A stretch of 64,000 nucleotides of DNA from Bos javanicus (GCF_032452875.1 NC_083869.1:78176501-78240500), one strand, 5' to 3'. Counted from the stretch's first letter, positions 20,729 to 33,145 are shown. Notes: generated by a model not told the origin, from the letters alone. A program made the numbers and translations.

Positions 20729-22214
20729 ATGCGAATTTGCAGATCAAAGACAGTCAGCATCAATACATGTCTGTTACTGGCAGCCAAGTCATCAAAGGAA
20801 AGTTAAGAGAATGTCTCTATCAAAGAATCATACAGTACCACCAGAGGGGAAGATCTATCTGTCCTTGAAGGGGGTTGATGCACAGAGTTGGCTTCCAGGA
20901 CCGCATATATATCTATAAGCCTTTTAAGTGGATGCTTCTTTTCTGGTTTGTATTTATTTGTACCTAGATTTCAAATGGTTCCACAGGCTGACTCATCTTT
21001 TCCTAAGATAGGACAGGTGAAAATGAGCTGACATTCTGAACTTCCTTTAGCACCTGGGAGTGGTGCCTTTGCAAATGGCTTAACTTTAAACCCAACTCTA
21101 ACTCTGCTCTTAGCCTCCAAGTTTTCTGCTAAAAAGCTGTTAGCATCACTCATCTCCAAGTTCACTCATCAAAGGAGCACTTCCCAACTTGATGCTTAAA
21201 AATGTTCAACCAAAAATTCCTCTGCTAGGCTATAGATTTTCTTAGGCAAAACAGAGTTCACTTACTAACAGGACAGATTCAACAGCAAAGTAGCGATGCT
21301 CTGCGTTTGCTCAGTAAGTCTGTTGTGCAAAGATGTTGTCACTGGGGGACCTCAGATGTACAACATACCATATACAACAAATTGTCAAGTGTCAAAGCTA
21401 CACTATGGCTATGGGAGAGAGTGGTGGCAAGGGCTGGATCAGATACTTATTTGGATGAGAGTAAAGCAATGGTATACAGTCAGTTTGTTGAACTGACTTT
21501 CTGGAGCAGAGGATCATTAGAAGGAAAGTGACATTACAAGGGCTGAAGTTGACTGTCTCTAAAAAAGTCAGTGGAAGAAAATGGGGAGAAGACCACTCAA
21601 AGAAATGAGAGTAATTGTGCAACTAGGATATGCCCAACCATTCTCTGTGGTTTGCTTGTTTCATCTTCTTTAATACTCATAGCCAGCCTGCAAAATAGAA
21701 CTGTTACCTTCACTTACAAATGACCAAACTCAGGTTCAGTAATATATATTTTAATTTCAGCTGAAATTTAAGCTCTGAAAGAGGATTGCCTACCCCTTCG
21801 GATTTGCTACTCTTTCCACATTGCTCTTTTTTGTGTTTATACATCCAAGACCTTGTGGGAGTGGGAAAAATGGCTCATTCTCATGTAGCTTATTGTCACC
21901 TCATGTAGAGACGCTCACACAATTCATATTTTTAGTTCATGATGATGTTCATATTTGGGTAATAACTGGCCTCAGATGACTCATGATGCTTGTTCACAAA
22001 ATAAAAATAAAATAAATGTAATCACATGATAGTTACTGACTGAACATTTCCAGTGCATCAAATTATGGCAATTTTTAATGTAAAGACAAGAAATCTGTTC
22101 TTGAACAGATTTGTGTTTGTCAAGGTGAAGGAGGAGTAGAGGAGAGGCAGATTAGAAGTTTGAGTGTTAGCAGTTTCAAACTATTATGTATAGAATGAAT
22201 AAACAAAAAGATCC
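20729..22214. other. Unassigned sequence, mostly unique
   Basis: No repeat recognised with confidence. Weak MIR-like words lie at about 21650-21790 (aatactcatagccagcctgc, aatgaccaaactcaggttca). Short open frames at 21296-21622 have no domain. Confidence 0.4.
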
Positions 22215-22335
22215 CATTGATAAACCATAATGGAAAAGGATGTATACATGAGTATAACTGAATCACTTTGCTGTATAGTAAAAATTAACACAACATTGTA
22301 AATAAATTAAACTTCAATAAAATAAAACAAAATAT
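22215..22335 (+). mobile_element. Old L1 3' end
   Basis: Matches the artiodactyl L1 3' tail: gtataactgaatcactttgc, acacaacattgtaaataaat, then cttcaataaaataaaac as the A-rich end. Confidence 0.75.
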
Positions 22336-23112
22336 CTTCTTAAGGAAGTTCCAGCTATGTGATTCAGTATTCAGAGTGGATTAAAAAATTAATATTAACT
22401 AGATGTTCTCTGAAGTCCTAAAATTGTAATTTGAAGTCTGATATATTTTATATTTATATAAAATAAAATTTATAGTGTATATTATATACAAACTATATAT
22501 TTACATTTTATAAATATAAATACAGTTTATATTTTTGACATATTATTCTAAATATACTCTCCAGATTTACTTAGAACCTATTAATCTGTTCTCATTTAAT
22601 ATGGTAAGAAATGAATAGACATTAAGATAGAAACATACTTTTATTTCTATCTTTTGGCATCAAAACTTTCCAAGACAATAAAAATTGCCCAGATTAATTT
22701 ACATAAAATAAGGTAAGATCTTTTATTTTGATTCTAAGGAAGAGGAGAGAGAAGAGACAGATAACACTTAAAAGTGGAGTAAAAGAGGAAAAGACGAGGT
22801 GAAGGGGAAAAAAGGCAAGTCCCCACTGGGAATGCAAAGGCTTTTTAAGCTGGGTGTGGATAAACGTTCTGCTTGAAGCTGCTTGTCTTGCTTTCTGGTT
22901 ACTGCCTCCAGCTGTGATGGAGGGTTCTGAGCTACTGAGAGAATGTTTAATTAACGTCCCTCGGAGGCCCTTTTTAGCTCAGGGGCTACAAGACTTCCAC
23001 TGCTATCTTGATTACATATATATTACATGCAACTACTCATACACATATGCATTTACACACATATACATGCATTATGTGTAAAAGGTATGTCTTTTACATG
23101 GTTTATTTAATC
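22336..23112. other. AT-rich and unassigned sequence
   Basis: 22440-22560 is strongly AT-rich with self-complementary TATA/ATAT stretches. 22740-23090 is less AT-rich but matches nothing I recognise. A 75-codon open frame (22854-23081) has no domain. Confidence 0.4.
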
Positions 23113-23237
23113 CCTCCTTTTTTGTTTTGGCAGGGGACTTAATGGGAAGCATACAAGATCTTAGTGCCTTGATCAGGGATTGAAATCGACTTTGGGAGTG
23201 TGAAGTCTAAAGCCACTGACTGCCAGGGAAGTCCTGT
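23113..23237 (-). mobile_element. CHR-type SINE, antisense
   Basis: T-rich start, gcatacaagatcttagtgcc, ttgatcagggattgaaatcg, and a head ending actgactgccagggaagtcc. Confidence 0.85.
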
Positions 23238-23439
23238 AATAATTTTTGAAGTAGTTTTTGTTCCTATCCTCTTTTTCACACATGAAAAACGGTTTAGAAA
23301 CAACAGATACTGCCTTGAAAATACATATAGTTAATAGATTAGAATATAGATGTATCTGTTAACAAAGCCCAACACTCCAAAATGCCATAATATTTACCTT
23401 TTTCTAATTAAAATAAACAAATAACAATGATCATAACAA

Positions 23440-23655
23440 ACTTTTTAGTGTGTTTTCTATACTTAATATGTGCCAGAAGACTTTAAAAGCATTTGCTAAC
23501 TCATTAAGTCTCAATAATCATGATATATTATTAATATCCTCCTGTTACACAATATGCAGAGGGATTCAGGAGCCAGTTCAAGGTCACAATGCTAGGAAGA
23601 GGAGAATCTAGGATATCAGCATAGAAAGTGCCTCAGGAGTCTGTGTCCTCTATCA
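23440..23655 (+). mobile_element. MIR SINE remnant
   Basis: tacttaatatgtgccagaag, atttgctaactcattaagtc, atatgcagagggattcagga, agttcaaggtcacaatgcta in MIR order. Confidence 0.8.
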
Positions 23656-23959
23656 CTTGGCTTCACATCTCCTGGATGTCATAGAAACCACTTCAAAGTT
23701 GTATATAACATTAAAATGTCTGTTATTTGAATACAGAATGACAGTCTCAGACTTCAAACCAGAGTCTAACACCAAAATCAGTGCTTTTTCTACAAAACTA
23801 GTGGCTCTCAGACTTTTGATTTCAAGGGTTCATAAAAGATTTAAATAATACCATCTAATAATACTGTATGCATAGCTGAAAGTTGCTAAGAATCTATCTT
23901 AAAAGATATCATCACAGGAAATAAAATGGAAAATTCTTTAGTGTGAAAGATATTGACTA

Positions 23960-24315
23960 GATTTTTTGTGGTGATCATTTTTCAATATACACGAATATTA
24001 ACACATTATGTTGTATTGTTGTTTAGCTGCCAAATCACGTCCAACTCTTTTGCAACCCCATGGACTGTAGCCCACCAGTTCCTCTGTCCATGAGATTTCC
24101 CAGGCAAGAATACTGGTGTGGGCAAAAATACTGGAGTGATTGCCATTTCCTTCTCCAGGGGATCTTCCTGATCCAGGGGTCAAACCTGTGTCTCCTGCAT
24201 CGGCAGGTAGATTCTTTACCACTTAGCCACCAGGGAAGCCCATTATTACATTATATACCTGAAATTAATATGATTATGTCAACTAAACATCATTTTACAA
24301 AAAAAAAAAAAAAAT
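23960..24315 (+). mobile_element. Old L1 3' end split by a Bov-tA
   Basis: Left piece ends cacattatgttgta and right piece (24243-24315) reads tatacctgaaattaatatga, ttatgtcaactaaacatcat then a run of A at 24299-24314. A Bov-tA occupies 24010-24241 between them. Confidence 0.65.
24010..24241 (-). mobile_element. Bov-tA SINE inserted in an L1 3' end
   Basis: Antisense Bov-tA: ccaaatcacgtccaactctt, ccccatggactgtagcccac, and a full head ending ttagccaccagggaagccc. Contains a small internal repeat of 'aatactgg' words at 24108-24137. Confidence 0.92.
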
Positions 24316-26004
24316 TAGTCTTGAGGCTACCACTAAATGTTGATTTTAGAGGTCATTTCCAACAGGCTATCTGGTTAGCAAGTAGCAAGAAATCAATATT
24401 TTTACAAAACTTCATACTTAAAATTCATAGCAATTCACATTCTGAAACTTTTAAACTATGTTTACTCCAATTAATTCAAATTTAGTCTCTTAAAAGTAGT
24501 TAAGAGGCCCCTGACATAGTAGGAAATAAAATTCTTAGAATGTTAGTATCAATAATTCCTTTAATGCTGCCAGTCTCTTCAAAAGTAATGAAAGAGTCAA
24601 TAATTTTTAAATCAATATTTTCCTTCCAAAGCATAGTTCTGTAGCATAGCTGGCTACAAGACAAATATAAACTTAATAGAAGCTTGAAAAAGGTTTCTTA
24701 TCAAGGTTTTTCCCTTCTGGATTATAAATAGGAAATTTAAAATAAACTCTAAAAGTAAATTTATAGGAAAATTAGCCATAGAGCACAATATACAAATATT
24801 CCTCCTACCCTCTAATTGGGATATTTAAACAACTTCGCTCAAGAGTCCATAAACAAATCAAAGTACTATATAGTAAGTACAATTAAAATGAAAGGAAGTC
24901 TCTCTTTAATGCAGCCTTCTGGAAACACTAAAACAGGAACACTTCATCTCAGAAGCAGAAATTCTAAACCTTCCACAGCCGATATATTATTTTAATACAT
25001 AGATTTAGGTCAGAAGGCTTTTTGGAACCTGAAATAAATAATAAAGATCACCATCTCTCCTACTCATTATGTAAAAGAAGATCACTTGAACACTAAAATA
25101 TATTAAAAAGCATCCTGTTTTATTTTTATTTTTCTCATTTTATTACACACTTGTATTCTTTAGCATCATTGAGGAGCATTCTTTATAAGAGTCACTTAAT
25201 TACCATCTGCTGATTGGAAGACTTGGTGACAGATGATCCTGTGATATATTAAGAAGCACAAACAGCAGCTTAGCGTTTACAGAACCCTCTCTGAGACTAA
25301 GAGGACAAAGGAATAATATGTGAAAAGTAAACTGTGCCATGGTGATGAGAACAGCATTCCCTCGTAGGCAGCCAAGTTCTGCCCCTGTGGCCCAGGCCAC
25401 AGGCACCAGGAAGAGGCTCTGAACCCTGAAGGACAGGCGTTCTAAATATCTCCTGATCATTAATTTAATAGCCCTCTCTTTCATGTGCTTTAAATCAAAA
25501 TGTGGTTTAAAACCCCAGTGGTAAACAAACATCATCCAGCTACAGCTCTTTTCCTGGAGAAAGCAAAGTGGCTAGTTAGTTCATCTGTCTCTTTTGCACG
25601 TATCCAAAACGAGTCCTTTGAAGGCAAACAGGATATTGGTTCCTCTTCAGAGAAGATTCATTTGTTACTCTGTGGGTCTGATTATTAGACTGATACTGCA
25701 TTTACTGGCTTGTTAATTAATTTTTAAAAAGAGAATTTCAGCACGGCTTTAGAGTTGAGAAAATTCATTTCACTAAATGTCACATGAGAATGGGAAGAAA
25801 GAGGCTCAATTTTTAGTCCTCATTGCCATAATTAATTTAGATTTCTTACCAAAAAATTGCATGGAATTTTTTTCTTTATATATTTATACATATATATATA
25901 TATATGTTTTTCAGAAACACTGAATTTAAAAAATTAAAAGGAAGTGTGAATTTAAACATTTTTCATTGAACTACAGAAGTGATCACCTATAAGTATTTAA
26001 TTTG
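24316..26004. other. Repeat-poor island, candidate conserved noncoding DNA
   Basis: About 1.7 kb with no repeat family that I recognise and no convincing exon. Includes TAAT-rich blocks (gttaattaatttttaaaaag near 25714) and a moderately GC-rich block at 25350-25420. A (TA)n run sits at 25887-25906. Confidence 0.35.
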
Positions 26005-26181
26005 TGCTTTCCTGATAACTCAGTTGGTAAAAAATCTACCTGCAATGCAGGAGACACCAGTTCAATTCCTGGGTGAGGAAGATCCACTGGAGAAGGGAAA
26101 GGCTACCCAATCCAGTATTCTGGCCTACAGAATTCTATGGAACACAGTCCATAGGGTCGCAAAGAGTTGGACATGAACAAC
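26005..26181 (+). mobile_element. Bov-tA SINE
   Basis: Sense Bov-tA: tgcaatgcaggagacaccag, ctggagaagggaaaggctac, gggtcgcaaagagttggaca. The end runs into a short (CTAT)n. Confidence 0.92.
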
Positions 26182-26198
26182 TTTCTATCTATCTATGA
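26182..26198. repeat. Short (CTAT)n tail
   Basis: Four tetramer units at the 3' end of the Bov-tA. Confidence 0.8.
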
Positions 26199-26586
26199 AT
26201 AACAATATTTTTATGATCTTTTTTTTTGCTTTTACACATATATGTATATTTTATACATATACTTTTTACTCAAAAGTCTTTACTAAAGATTGCTAGAAAC
26301 ACTGTTCTCTCAGAAGCACATTCCATACTAATTGTCTGCCTTTGTCTTAACACAGGGACAGACTCCACTACCCCTTATTTAGGAACATTCTTTGTTTTTT
26401 CCTAGATCTCTACTATTTTGTACACTGTGCTGATGATGTTATGCAATTAACTGCTTTTGAAAATTACAATCACTTTTTGATCTTGCTAACAACTGAAAGA
26501 AATTATTTTATTAGCAAGTCCCATGACAGTGGATCCTTACAACTGCCAGTACTCAATTCTTGTCAAATACCTGATGGGAATTCATT

Positions 26587-26685
26587 AGGTATATTTATAT
26601 ATAAATATATTTATATATATTAATATATATATTATATATCATTTAAGGATATATCTATAATATATATATATATCATTTAAGGGTC
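26587..26685. repeat. AT-rich tandem region
   Basis: (TA)-type runs that contain two copies of atatatcatttaagg (about 26634 and 26668), suggesting a local duplication of roughly 35 bp. Confidence 0.8.
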
Positions 26686-28101
26686 GCTCTTAAAAAATCC
26701 TGTGGCCACTTTGACCATCTTTCCCTTGTTTCAAGCTTTAAGACAGAATTAAATGACAACTAGAGACTTCAGTTCAAAGTCAGATTTGTGGGAGAATTGT
26801 CACTACAATAAACTGTCTCATTTTACTTATTTATTCTCTGTTCATCAAAATTTTCTTCCACCCATCCATCTGTATATCCATTATTCATGGTAATAACATT
26901 TGATTTCATTTTCAAACATAGAAGAATCACAGTAAAAAATAGAGAAGTCCAACTTTATTATTATTTTAAAAATATTTATTTTATGATCAGAGCAAAAATT
27001 TGAATTAAAGTTCTGCTTTTAAAGTGGAAGCAATGTTGTCAGAATCATTTAGCTTTATGACCCAGAAAGAAAGTGTAGGAACTACTCAAAGAAGTGCTTG
27101 AAGAAAAGAATAGCTCATTGACCTGAATTCTAGAAGCACAGAATTTGAGGGAATTGGGATACGGAGTGTAGTGGAGGCAACTAGGGGTGTACATCCTTGT
27201 GCAGATGATGAAGACACATGGATTTATTGTGTTGTCAAATATAATAGGAGAAAAGGACATGAGGGGATCAATTTCTTGACAATGTATTTAGGGGTAGAGG
27301 GCAGGTTGTTGTGTGCAGAAAAATCCTAGTTTTCCACTAGTTTTCCACAGTTCCTAGTTTAACTCCTACAAAACTATATTTCTGGAAGTGAGAAGTGGGA
27401 AGCAAAGTCCCATAAAGGGATGAAACATTGTGTGTACCCCTTCAAACATGTGGTTGGTGGTCAGGGCAGTAAAATAGTGTACCTATCACAGGAATATACA
27501 TGCCTCAAAAATAATACCAGCAAGAAACATTTTGCAGGAACATGTGCTAATCTTTGAAAGAATCTTGCTCAATTTCTGATGTGCATGGAAGATAAAAAAT
27601 GACTCAGCCTATTTTTTAGTTTAGCTCCAAGGACGAAGGTCTCAGGCAGTGCCCTGTGGCAATCGTGTTTATGAGACATTCAGAAGACATAAGCACTCTC
27701 AAAATGCCTTTTCCCCACTTTTGGCTTTCAGCAAAGTCAAATTAAAAAGAAAAACATTTTGGAAATCTTATCAAATTTCCATCAGCTCATTAATATTCTT
27801 TTAATCTTCCATGTTCAGCAGTTTAATTTAGTTGATGTTTCTAATTTACATACAGACAACACTCTTAATTGATTTAATCCCAGCTTCTGTCTTTCTAGCA
27901 AAACTATTACTATTTATTGATTTTCATTAATATATACAGACCTCAAATTTCAGCTTTGAAAGCCAGAAGTTCTCCTTTTTTGTGGTCTTGCCTTCTGAGC
28001 CAGATTATAAGAGTTTAATCTCTATGCCTACTTATAGTATCCTAATCTTATTCATCTATTTATTAAATATATTTATTAAGTACTTATTCTGTCCTAAGCA
28101 A
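26686..28101. other. Unassigned sequence, mostly unique
   Basis: No repeat family recognised. 27600-27960 is rich in TTAAT-type words and unique-looking. The antisense 71-codon frame at 27045-27260 has no domain. Confidence 0.4.
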
Positions 28102-28394
28102 TCAGTTCAGTTCAGTTCAGTCACTCAGTCCTGTCCGACTTTTTGCTATCCCATGGACTCTACAGGCCAGAATATTGGAAGTGGGTAGCTTTCCCTTCTC
28201 TAGGGGATCTTCGCAACCCAGGTCACCTGCATTGCAGGCAGATTATTTACCAGCTGAGCCACAAGACAAGCCCAAGAATACTGGAGTGGGTAACCTATCC
28301 CTTCTCCTGCGGATCTTCCAGACCCAGGAATCAAACTGGGGTCTTCTGCATTGCAGGTGGATTCTTTACCAAATGAGCTATCAGGAAAGCCAAT
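28102..28394 (-). mobile_element. Bov-tA SINE, dimeric, with BovB-type pentamer tail
   Basis: Antisense. The tail is (CAGTT)3-4 exactly as at BovB 3' ends (28103-28120), then body, a first head (gcagattatttaccagctga), a repeated body (cccaagaatactggagtggg) and a second head (gtggattctttaccaaatga). Confidence 0.9.
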
Positions 28395-28467
28395 GCAATA
28401 ATTCCATTCACCAGTTGATAAACATGTGGGTTGTTTCCAATTTGGGATTATTTTGAATAAATCTGTG

Positions 28468-28672
28468 TGTATGTATGTTGACACTTTTGTCATGTCCAAC
28501 AGACCCTATGGACTATAGCACTGTAGACACCAGGCTCCTCTGCCCATGGGATTCTCTAGGCAAGAATACTAGAGTGGGTTGCCATTCCCTCCTCCAAGGG
28601 ATCTTCCCAACCCAGGGATTGAACCCACATTTCTTACATCTCCTGCATTGGCAGGCGGGTTCTGTACTTTCC
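28468..28672 (-). mobile_element. Bov-tA SINE, head truncated
   Basis: Antisense body (gcccatgggattctctaggc; cccagggattgaacccacat). The tRNA-derived head stops at ggcgggttctgtac. Confidence 0.9.
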
Positions 28673-29386
28673 AAAATTTGCTACTTGATGTACTTTATCT
28701 ATAGTGAGAATAGAGTCCTCCATTAACAAAGACAGACTAATATGCTTTCTGCTCTCACCTGACTAATCGCCCATCCTCAGACTTATTAAACTCATACCAG
28801 GTTGGCTGGACAATTTGAGCCAATGCCTGCCACTTTTCTTCTTAATGATACATCAACCTATTCATGGGGAAAAGAAAAAAAAAATAGCATGGAAAATCTT
28901 CTTAAAGTCTGTTAAAAAAAAAAACTGTATAACCACAATAAATCAAATGTATAGGAAAATCTGCATTGAATCAGACAGATTAGGCTGAAATTACAAACAA
29001 CTAGCAAATTCAGTGCCTTACAACAAATATTAAAGTTTTTTTTTTTTCACATTAAATAATGACTTCAGTTTAGTGTGCTTCTGTTCCCCATAATTTTTAG
29101 TCTGTAATCCAAACCCACATCTGGATATACTCATATCTGGATATAGCAGGGGAAAAGATGAAGAGAAGATCTGGCATTAGAGTGAGAGAAAAATCTTGCA
29201 AGGGCTGCTAAAACATCCGCTTAAAAATAGTCCTGACTAAGTTATTATGCTAACATTCCTTTTACTTTCATTTTATTGACTAAAATCAAAAGAGAAACTC
29301 CATCAAAAAATAGATTTTCCAACAGCCATAGGCCTGGAGAATATGGGAGTGTTTGAGAGAACAGTGATTATATTGAATGAATAGTC

Positions 29387-29388
<2 letters not shown>
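28673..29388. other. Unassigned AT-rich sequence
   Basis: Several A- and T-runs (28870, 28913, 29037). No family recognised. Confidence 0.4.

Positions 29389-29417
<29 letters not shown>
29389..29417. repeat. (AC)n microsatellite
   Basis: About 14 uninterrupted AC units. Confidence 0.97.
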
Positions 29418-29420
<3 letters not shown>

Positions 29421-29547
29421 CTTCAAAATTCAGTGTTTTTTTTTTTTTTTCCTTTGTGCAGTGGAGATGGATCCAAATGGAAAGGATCTTTTCAATTGAA
29501 TTTTTTTAATTGGAAAAAAAGTAATCCTGAGATCCTAAAACATAACT

Positions 29548-29817
29548 GCTACTGCTAAGTCACTTCAGTCATGTCCGACTCTGTGCGACCCCATAGATGG
29601 CAGCCCACCAAGCTCCCCCGTCCCTGGGATTCTCCAGGCAAGAACACTGGAGTGGGTTGCCATTTCCTTCTCCAATGCATGAAAGTGAAAAGTGAAAGTG
29701 AAGTCGCTTAGTCCTATCTGACTCTTAGCGACCCCATGGACTGCAGCCTACCAGGCTCCTCCATCCATGGGATTTTCCAGGCAAGAGTACTGGAGTGGGG
29801 TGCCATTGCCTTCTCCG
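29548..29817 (-). mobile_element. Bov-A2 SINE with target duplication
   Basis: Two BovA monomers in tandem without a tRNA head, about 270 bp, linked by the AAAGTGAAAAGTGAAAGTG segment. Flanked by a perfect 12-bp duplication taaaacataact (29536-29547 and 29818-29829). Confidence 0.96.
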
Positions 29818-29829
29818 TAAAACATAACT

Positions 29830-30324
29830 ACTATCACTGAAAGGCTATCTATTATTTAAAAAAAAGAGGAAAAAACTAAAAATACCACCTATACTTCTAG
29901 TTTGGAGGGGCACATACAAAGCAGAAAAGAATTTTAGGACCTATTGAGATGATATCCTTTGAAACAGACTTAGCTATTTGCTAAGAAGTACTGCTTTTTT
30001 TCTGACTAGAATTCTTAATATAGGAGCCAAATACACTGACCCTAATGAGGAATATTTTCTAACCTAGAAGGACAAAAAAGGGGAGGGAGGGAGAATTCTT
30101 CTGTATGTAAAGTCTTTTTCACCTCTACTAAGTCAACTGATGATAATACAGGGATATTCAATCTTCAACAGACAACTGACTGCTAATGGACTTTCTAGCA
30201 AGAAAACCACACAAAGTTCTCTTGTGGAACAACTCGTGCACCTTGTCATCCTTCTTCTAGATTGATAAATTTAATAATATAAATCTAAATCATTCAAGCC
30301 TTAGCACTGAGGGCGTAGTTTGAG
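29830..30324. other. Unassigned sequence
   Basis: No repeat or gene recognised. Confidence 0.4.
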
Positions 30325-30540
30325 AGTTTGAGGTCAATGTGCATACACTGTTATATTTAAGATGGATAACCAACAAGGTCTGGTTGTTGATAACCAACAA
30401 CAGCACAGGGACCTCTGTTCAATATTATGTGGCAGCCTGGATGGCAGGGGAGTTTGTAGGAAAATGAATACACCTATACGTATGGCTGGGTCCTTTAGCT
30501 GTGAACCTGAAACTATCACAACATTGTTAACTGGCTATGA
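30325..30540 (+). mobile_element. Artiodactyl L1 3' UTR fragment
   Basis: Typical order: aagatggataaccaacaagg, cacagggacctctgttcaat, ttatgtggcagcctggatgg, gtgaacctgaaactatcaca, acattgttaactggctat. The frame 30362-30550 is only a reading through this non-coding tail. Confidence 0.8.
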
Positions 30541-31009
30541 AAGAAAGTGAAAGTCGACCAGTCCTGTCTGACTCTTTGTGACCCCATAGACTATACAGTG
30601 GAGAAGGCAATGGCACCCCACTCCAGTACTCTTGCCTGGAGAATCCCAGGGACAGAGGAGCCTGGTGGGCTGCCGTCCATGGGGTCACTAGGAGTCGGAC
30701 ATGACTGAGCATCTTCACTTTCACTCTTCACTTTCATGCATTGGAGAAGGAAATGGCAACCCACTCCAGTGTTCTTGCCTGGAGAATCCCAGGGATAGGG
30801 GAGCCTGGTGGCTGCCGTCTCTTGGGTCGCACAGAGTTGGACACGACTGAAGTGACTTAGCAGCAGCAACAGCAGACTATACAGTCCATGGAATTCTTCA
30901 GCCCAGGATACTGGAGTAGATAACCATTCCCATCTCCAGGGGATCTTCCCAATCCAGGGATTGAACACAAATCTCCCTCATTGCAGGCAGACTCTACCAG
31001 CTGAGCCAG
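30541..31009 (-). mobile_element. Bov-tA SINE split by a Bov-A2
   Basis: Left part 30541-30600 and right part 30874-31009, together a full antisense Bov-tA ending ctctaccagctgagcc. The two parts share agactatacagt (30589-30600 and 30874-30885), the target duplication of the Bov-A2 insertion. Confidence 0.95.
30601..30873 (+). mobile_element. Bov-A2 SINE nested in Bov-tA
   Basis: Sense Bov-A2, two monomers, starting ggagaaggcaatggcacccc and ending gacttagcagcagcaacagc. Perfect 12-bp target duplication on both sides. Confidence 0.96.
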
Positions 31010-32519
31010 TACTTCATTTTATTAAAATGTTTTTTAAAAAGAAAAAAATCTAAAGATGCCCAGGAAAATAGACAGGCAGATCCAAAAATAAACCAAACAA
31101 GGTTTTGAGATGAATAGTAAGTTTTGTTAGGTGTTGACAATAGAATTTTGAATAAACAAAAATGAAAGTGTAGTTCTTATGAAGAAATTTTACAGCATCA
31201 AAGAATATATGTGTATATATACATACATACATACACACACACACACATACATATATACATGAAATATGCAGATGAAAAAGACTCTTGGAGATTAGCTCCA
31301 TAAATCAGAGTAAAATTGTACAAAAACTGCTTTATATGTACATCAAAGAAGCGTGGCCTTGATGATTAATGAGACAGGGCAACAAATTGAGATGAATTTG
31401 AAGCCAACTGAGTTAAAAGAAAATTGTTCCAGTGAAGAATTTATGACTACCTAAAAAATAGTTAAGGTGGAAATGACATGGCAGAAAATTGACTTACAGA
31501 TTTGCAGAAGGATGGCTCAAAGGAGGATAGATTCTAAAACCCATGTTAAAGTGCAAACCAATCCATGGAGAAGATGATGGTGATGATGTCATTGCTTGAG
31601 CATTTGCTACATATCCTGGGTGCTAGCATAAGCTTTCTAAATCTAAAAATGTTTTTTATGACTGATATACTGAAAAGGACTTATTGCCCAGGACCAGATA
31701 TGTATCTGGCAAAAGCTTTCAGGTAACTTTCAAGATAACTTATTATATTGCAATATGCAATTCTATTGAGAAGGAAAACCAATGAATTTAATCTAATAAG
31801 AAATGCAAAGTCAAAAATTCTGCAATATGCTGTAATATAAGCTTATCCCTCCTAATATTTTAAAAGAGATCAAGATCCTTTGGCTATGTTTTAAAAGGCA
31901 AAGTGCTGTCTTTGTTTTGTGAATAACTGCTCATAGCTTTTTGTGATTCAGAAGACATTTTATACTCTGAATCTGAAGATTTAGAAGCCTACACTTATGG
32001 TAATATAATTTAAAAAGGTGGTACATAACTATAAGAATATTTTTAAGAGGATATATAATCATAATATAAATGCCCGTTATTAAGGATCATTTAGTAACTT
32101 TTTTCCCAGTGTGCATCAAGTATGGTAGAGCATTTTTTCTTTCTTCTTTTCATTCCATTATAAAATTCATGTAATATGAATTGAGAACAGAATATCAACA
32201 GCTATAGATTCCTAGGGAAAAAAATCTGTAACCCTGAATCCTAGATCGAGCCAATGTAAGTTCTACTCTGAGTTCCAGGCTCATACATCTAACTGTGCAT
32301 TTGACATTTTCCTCTTGGACATGCACCGAGCATTGCAAACTAAATATGCCAATGCTAAACAAATAATTTTCCCTCCTATACCAGCCCACCCACAGATAAT
32401 AATAGCTCCATTTCTTGTTTTTTTGGACCCAATCTTTTGGGATATTTCCTGACTCTTCTCTTTCTCTCACGCTTTATATCCAGTAAATCAGAACATTCTA
32501 TTTTCTTTATCTCCAAGAT
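31010..32519. other. Unassigned sequence with a compound microsatellite
   Basis: AT-rich. Contains a (TACA)n/(CA)n microsatellite at about 31207-31258. The rest matches nothing recognisable; weak MIR-like words lie near 31590-31650. Confidence 0.4.
31207..31258. repeat. Compound (TA)/(TACA)/(CA) microsatellite
   Basis: tatatacatacatacataca followed by an ACAC run and catacatatatac. Confidence 0.92.
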
Positions 32520-33000
32520 TAATTAGAAGTCCTGTGTTCTGCCATCTCCACTATTTCCACCATAACCATATTACCATGTGTCTCATCCAGATGAATGCAG
32601 TATCTTCCTAACTGTTCTCTGACCTTATACCCTTCTCTCTTCTTTGCTTGGTAGTTAAAGAGATCCCATAAATTGTATCAGATCATGTCATTCCTCTGCT
32701 CAAAGCTACCCACTCACGTCTAATTCAAAATAGAACCCAAGAAGTTTACAGTGGCCTACACGACTCCACAGGATACGACCCTGGTTTATACAGTGTCTCT
32801 GTGTCATTGCCTATTACTCCCACCATCCCCCATGCTCCTAATACTCCAGCCCACTGGTCTCGTAGGTATCAGTTGGCGGGCCCTGCGTTATTCATGTGAA
32901 GCAGGAACTACATATTGTCTCTGCTCCTCCTCTGGAATAATCCACTAAATGACATTGATGACACACTCACTCATCTTCTATAGACATTTGCTGGATGGGA
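32520..33000 (+). mobile_element. L2 LINE remnant, 3' end
   Basis: Shows the L2 3' order: cagatcatgtcattcctctg, ctcaaagctacccactcacg, aaaatagaacccaagaagtt, then a gacctgg-type segment and cccatgctcctaatactcca. Old, diverged. Confidence 0.75.
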
Positions 33001-33145
33001 AACTTCTCAGCAGTAATATCCATGACAACCATGTTGAAGATACTGTATTTCAACATTTGCTGAGCAACTTGGCAGCTTTATTTTTCTTCATTAATCTTGT
33101 TGGCATCTGCCCTACTTAAATCCTTAATAATTTATTTATGTCATC

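Noticed and set aside
25200..25535. 111-codon antisense frame as a possible exon
   Set aside because: No domain recognised and no clear splice sites. The region may be conserved noncoding DNA, but a protein cannot be supported.
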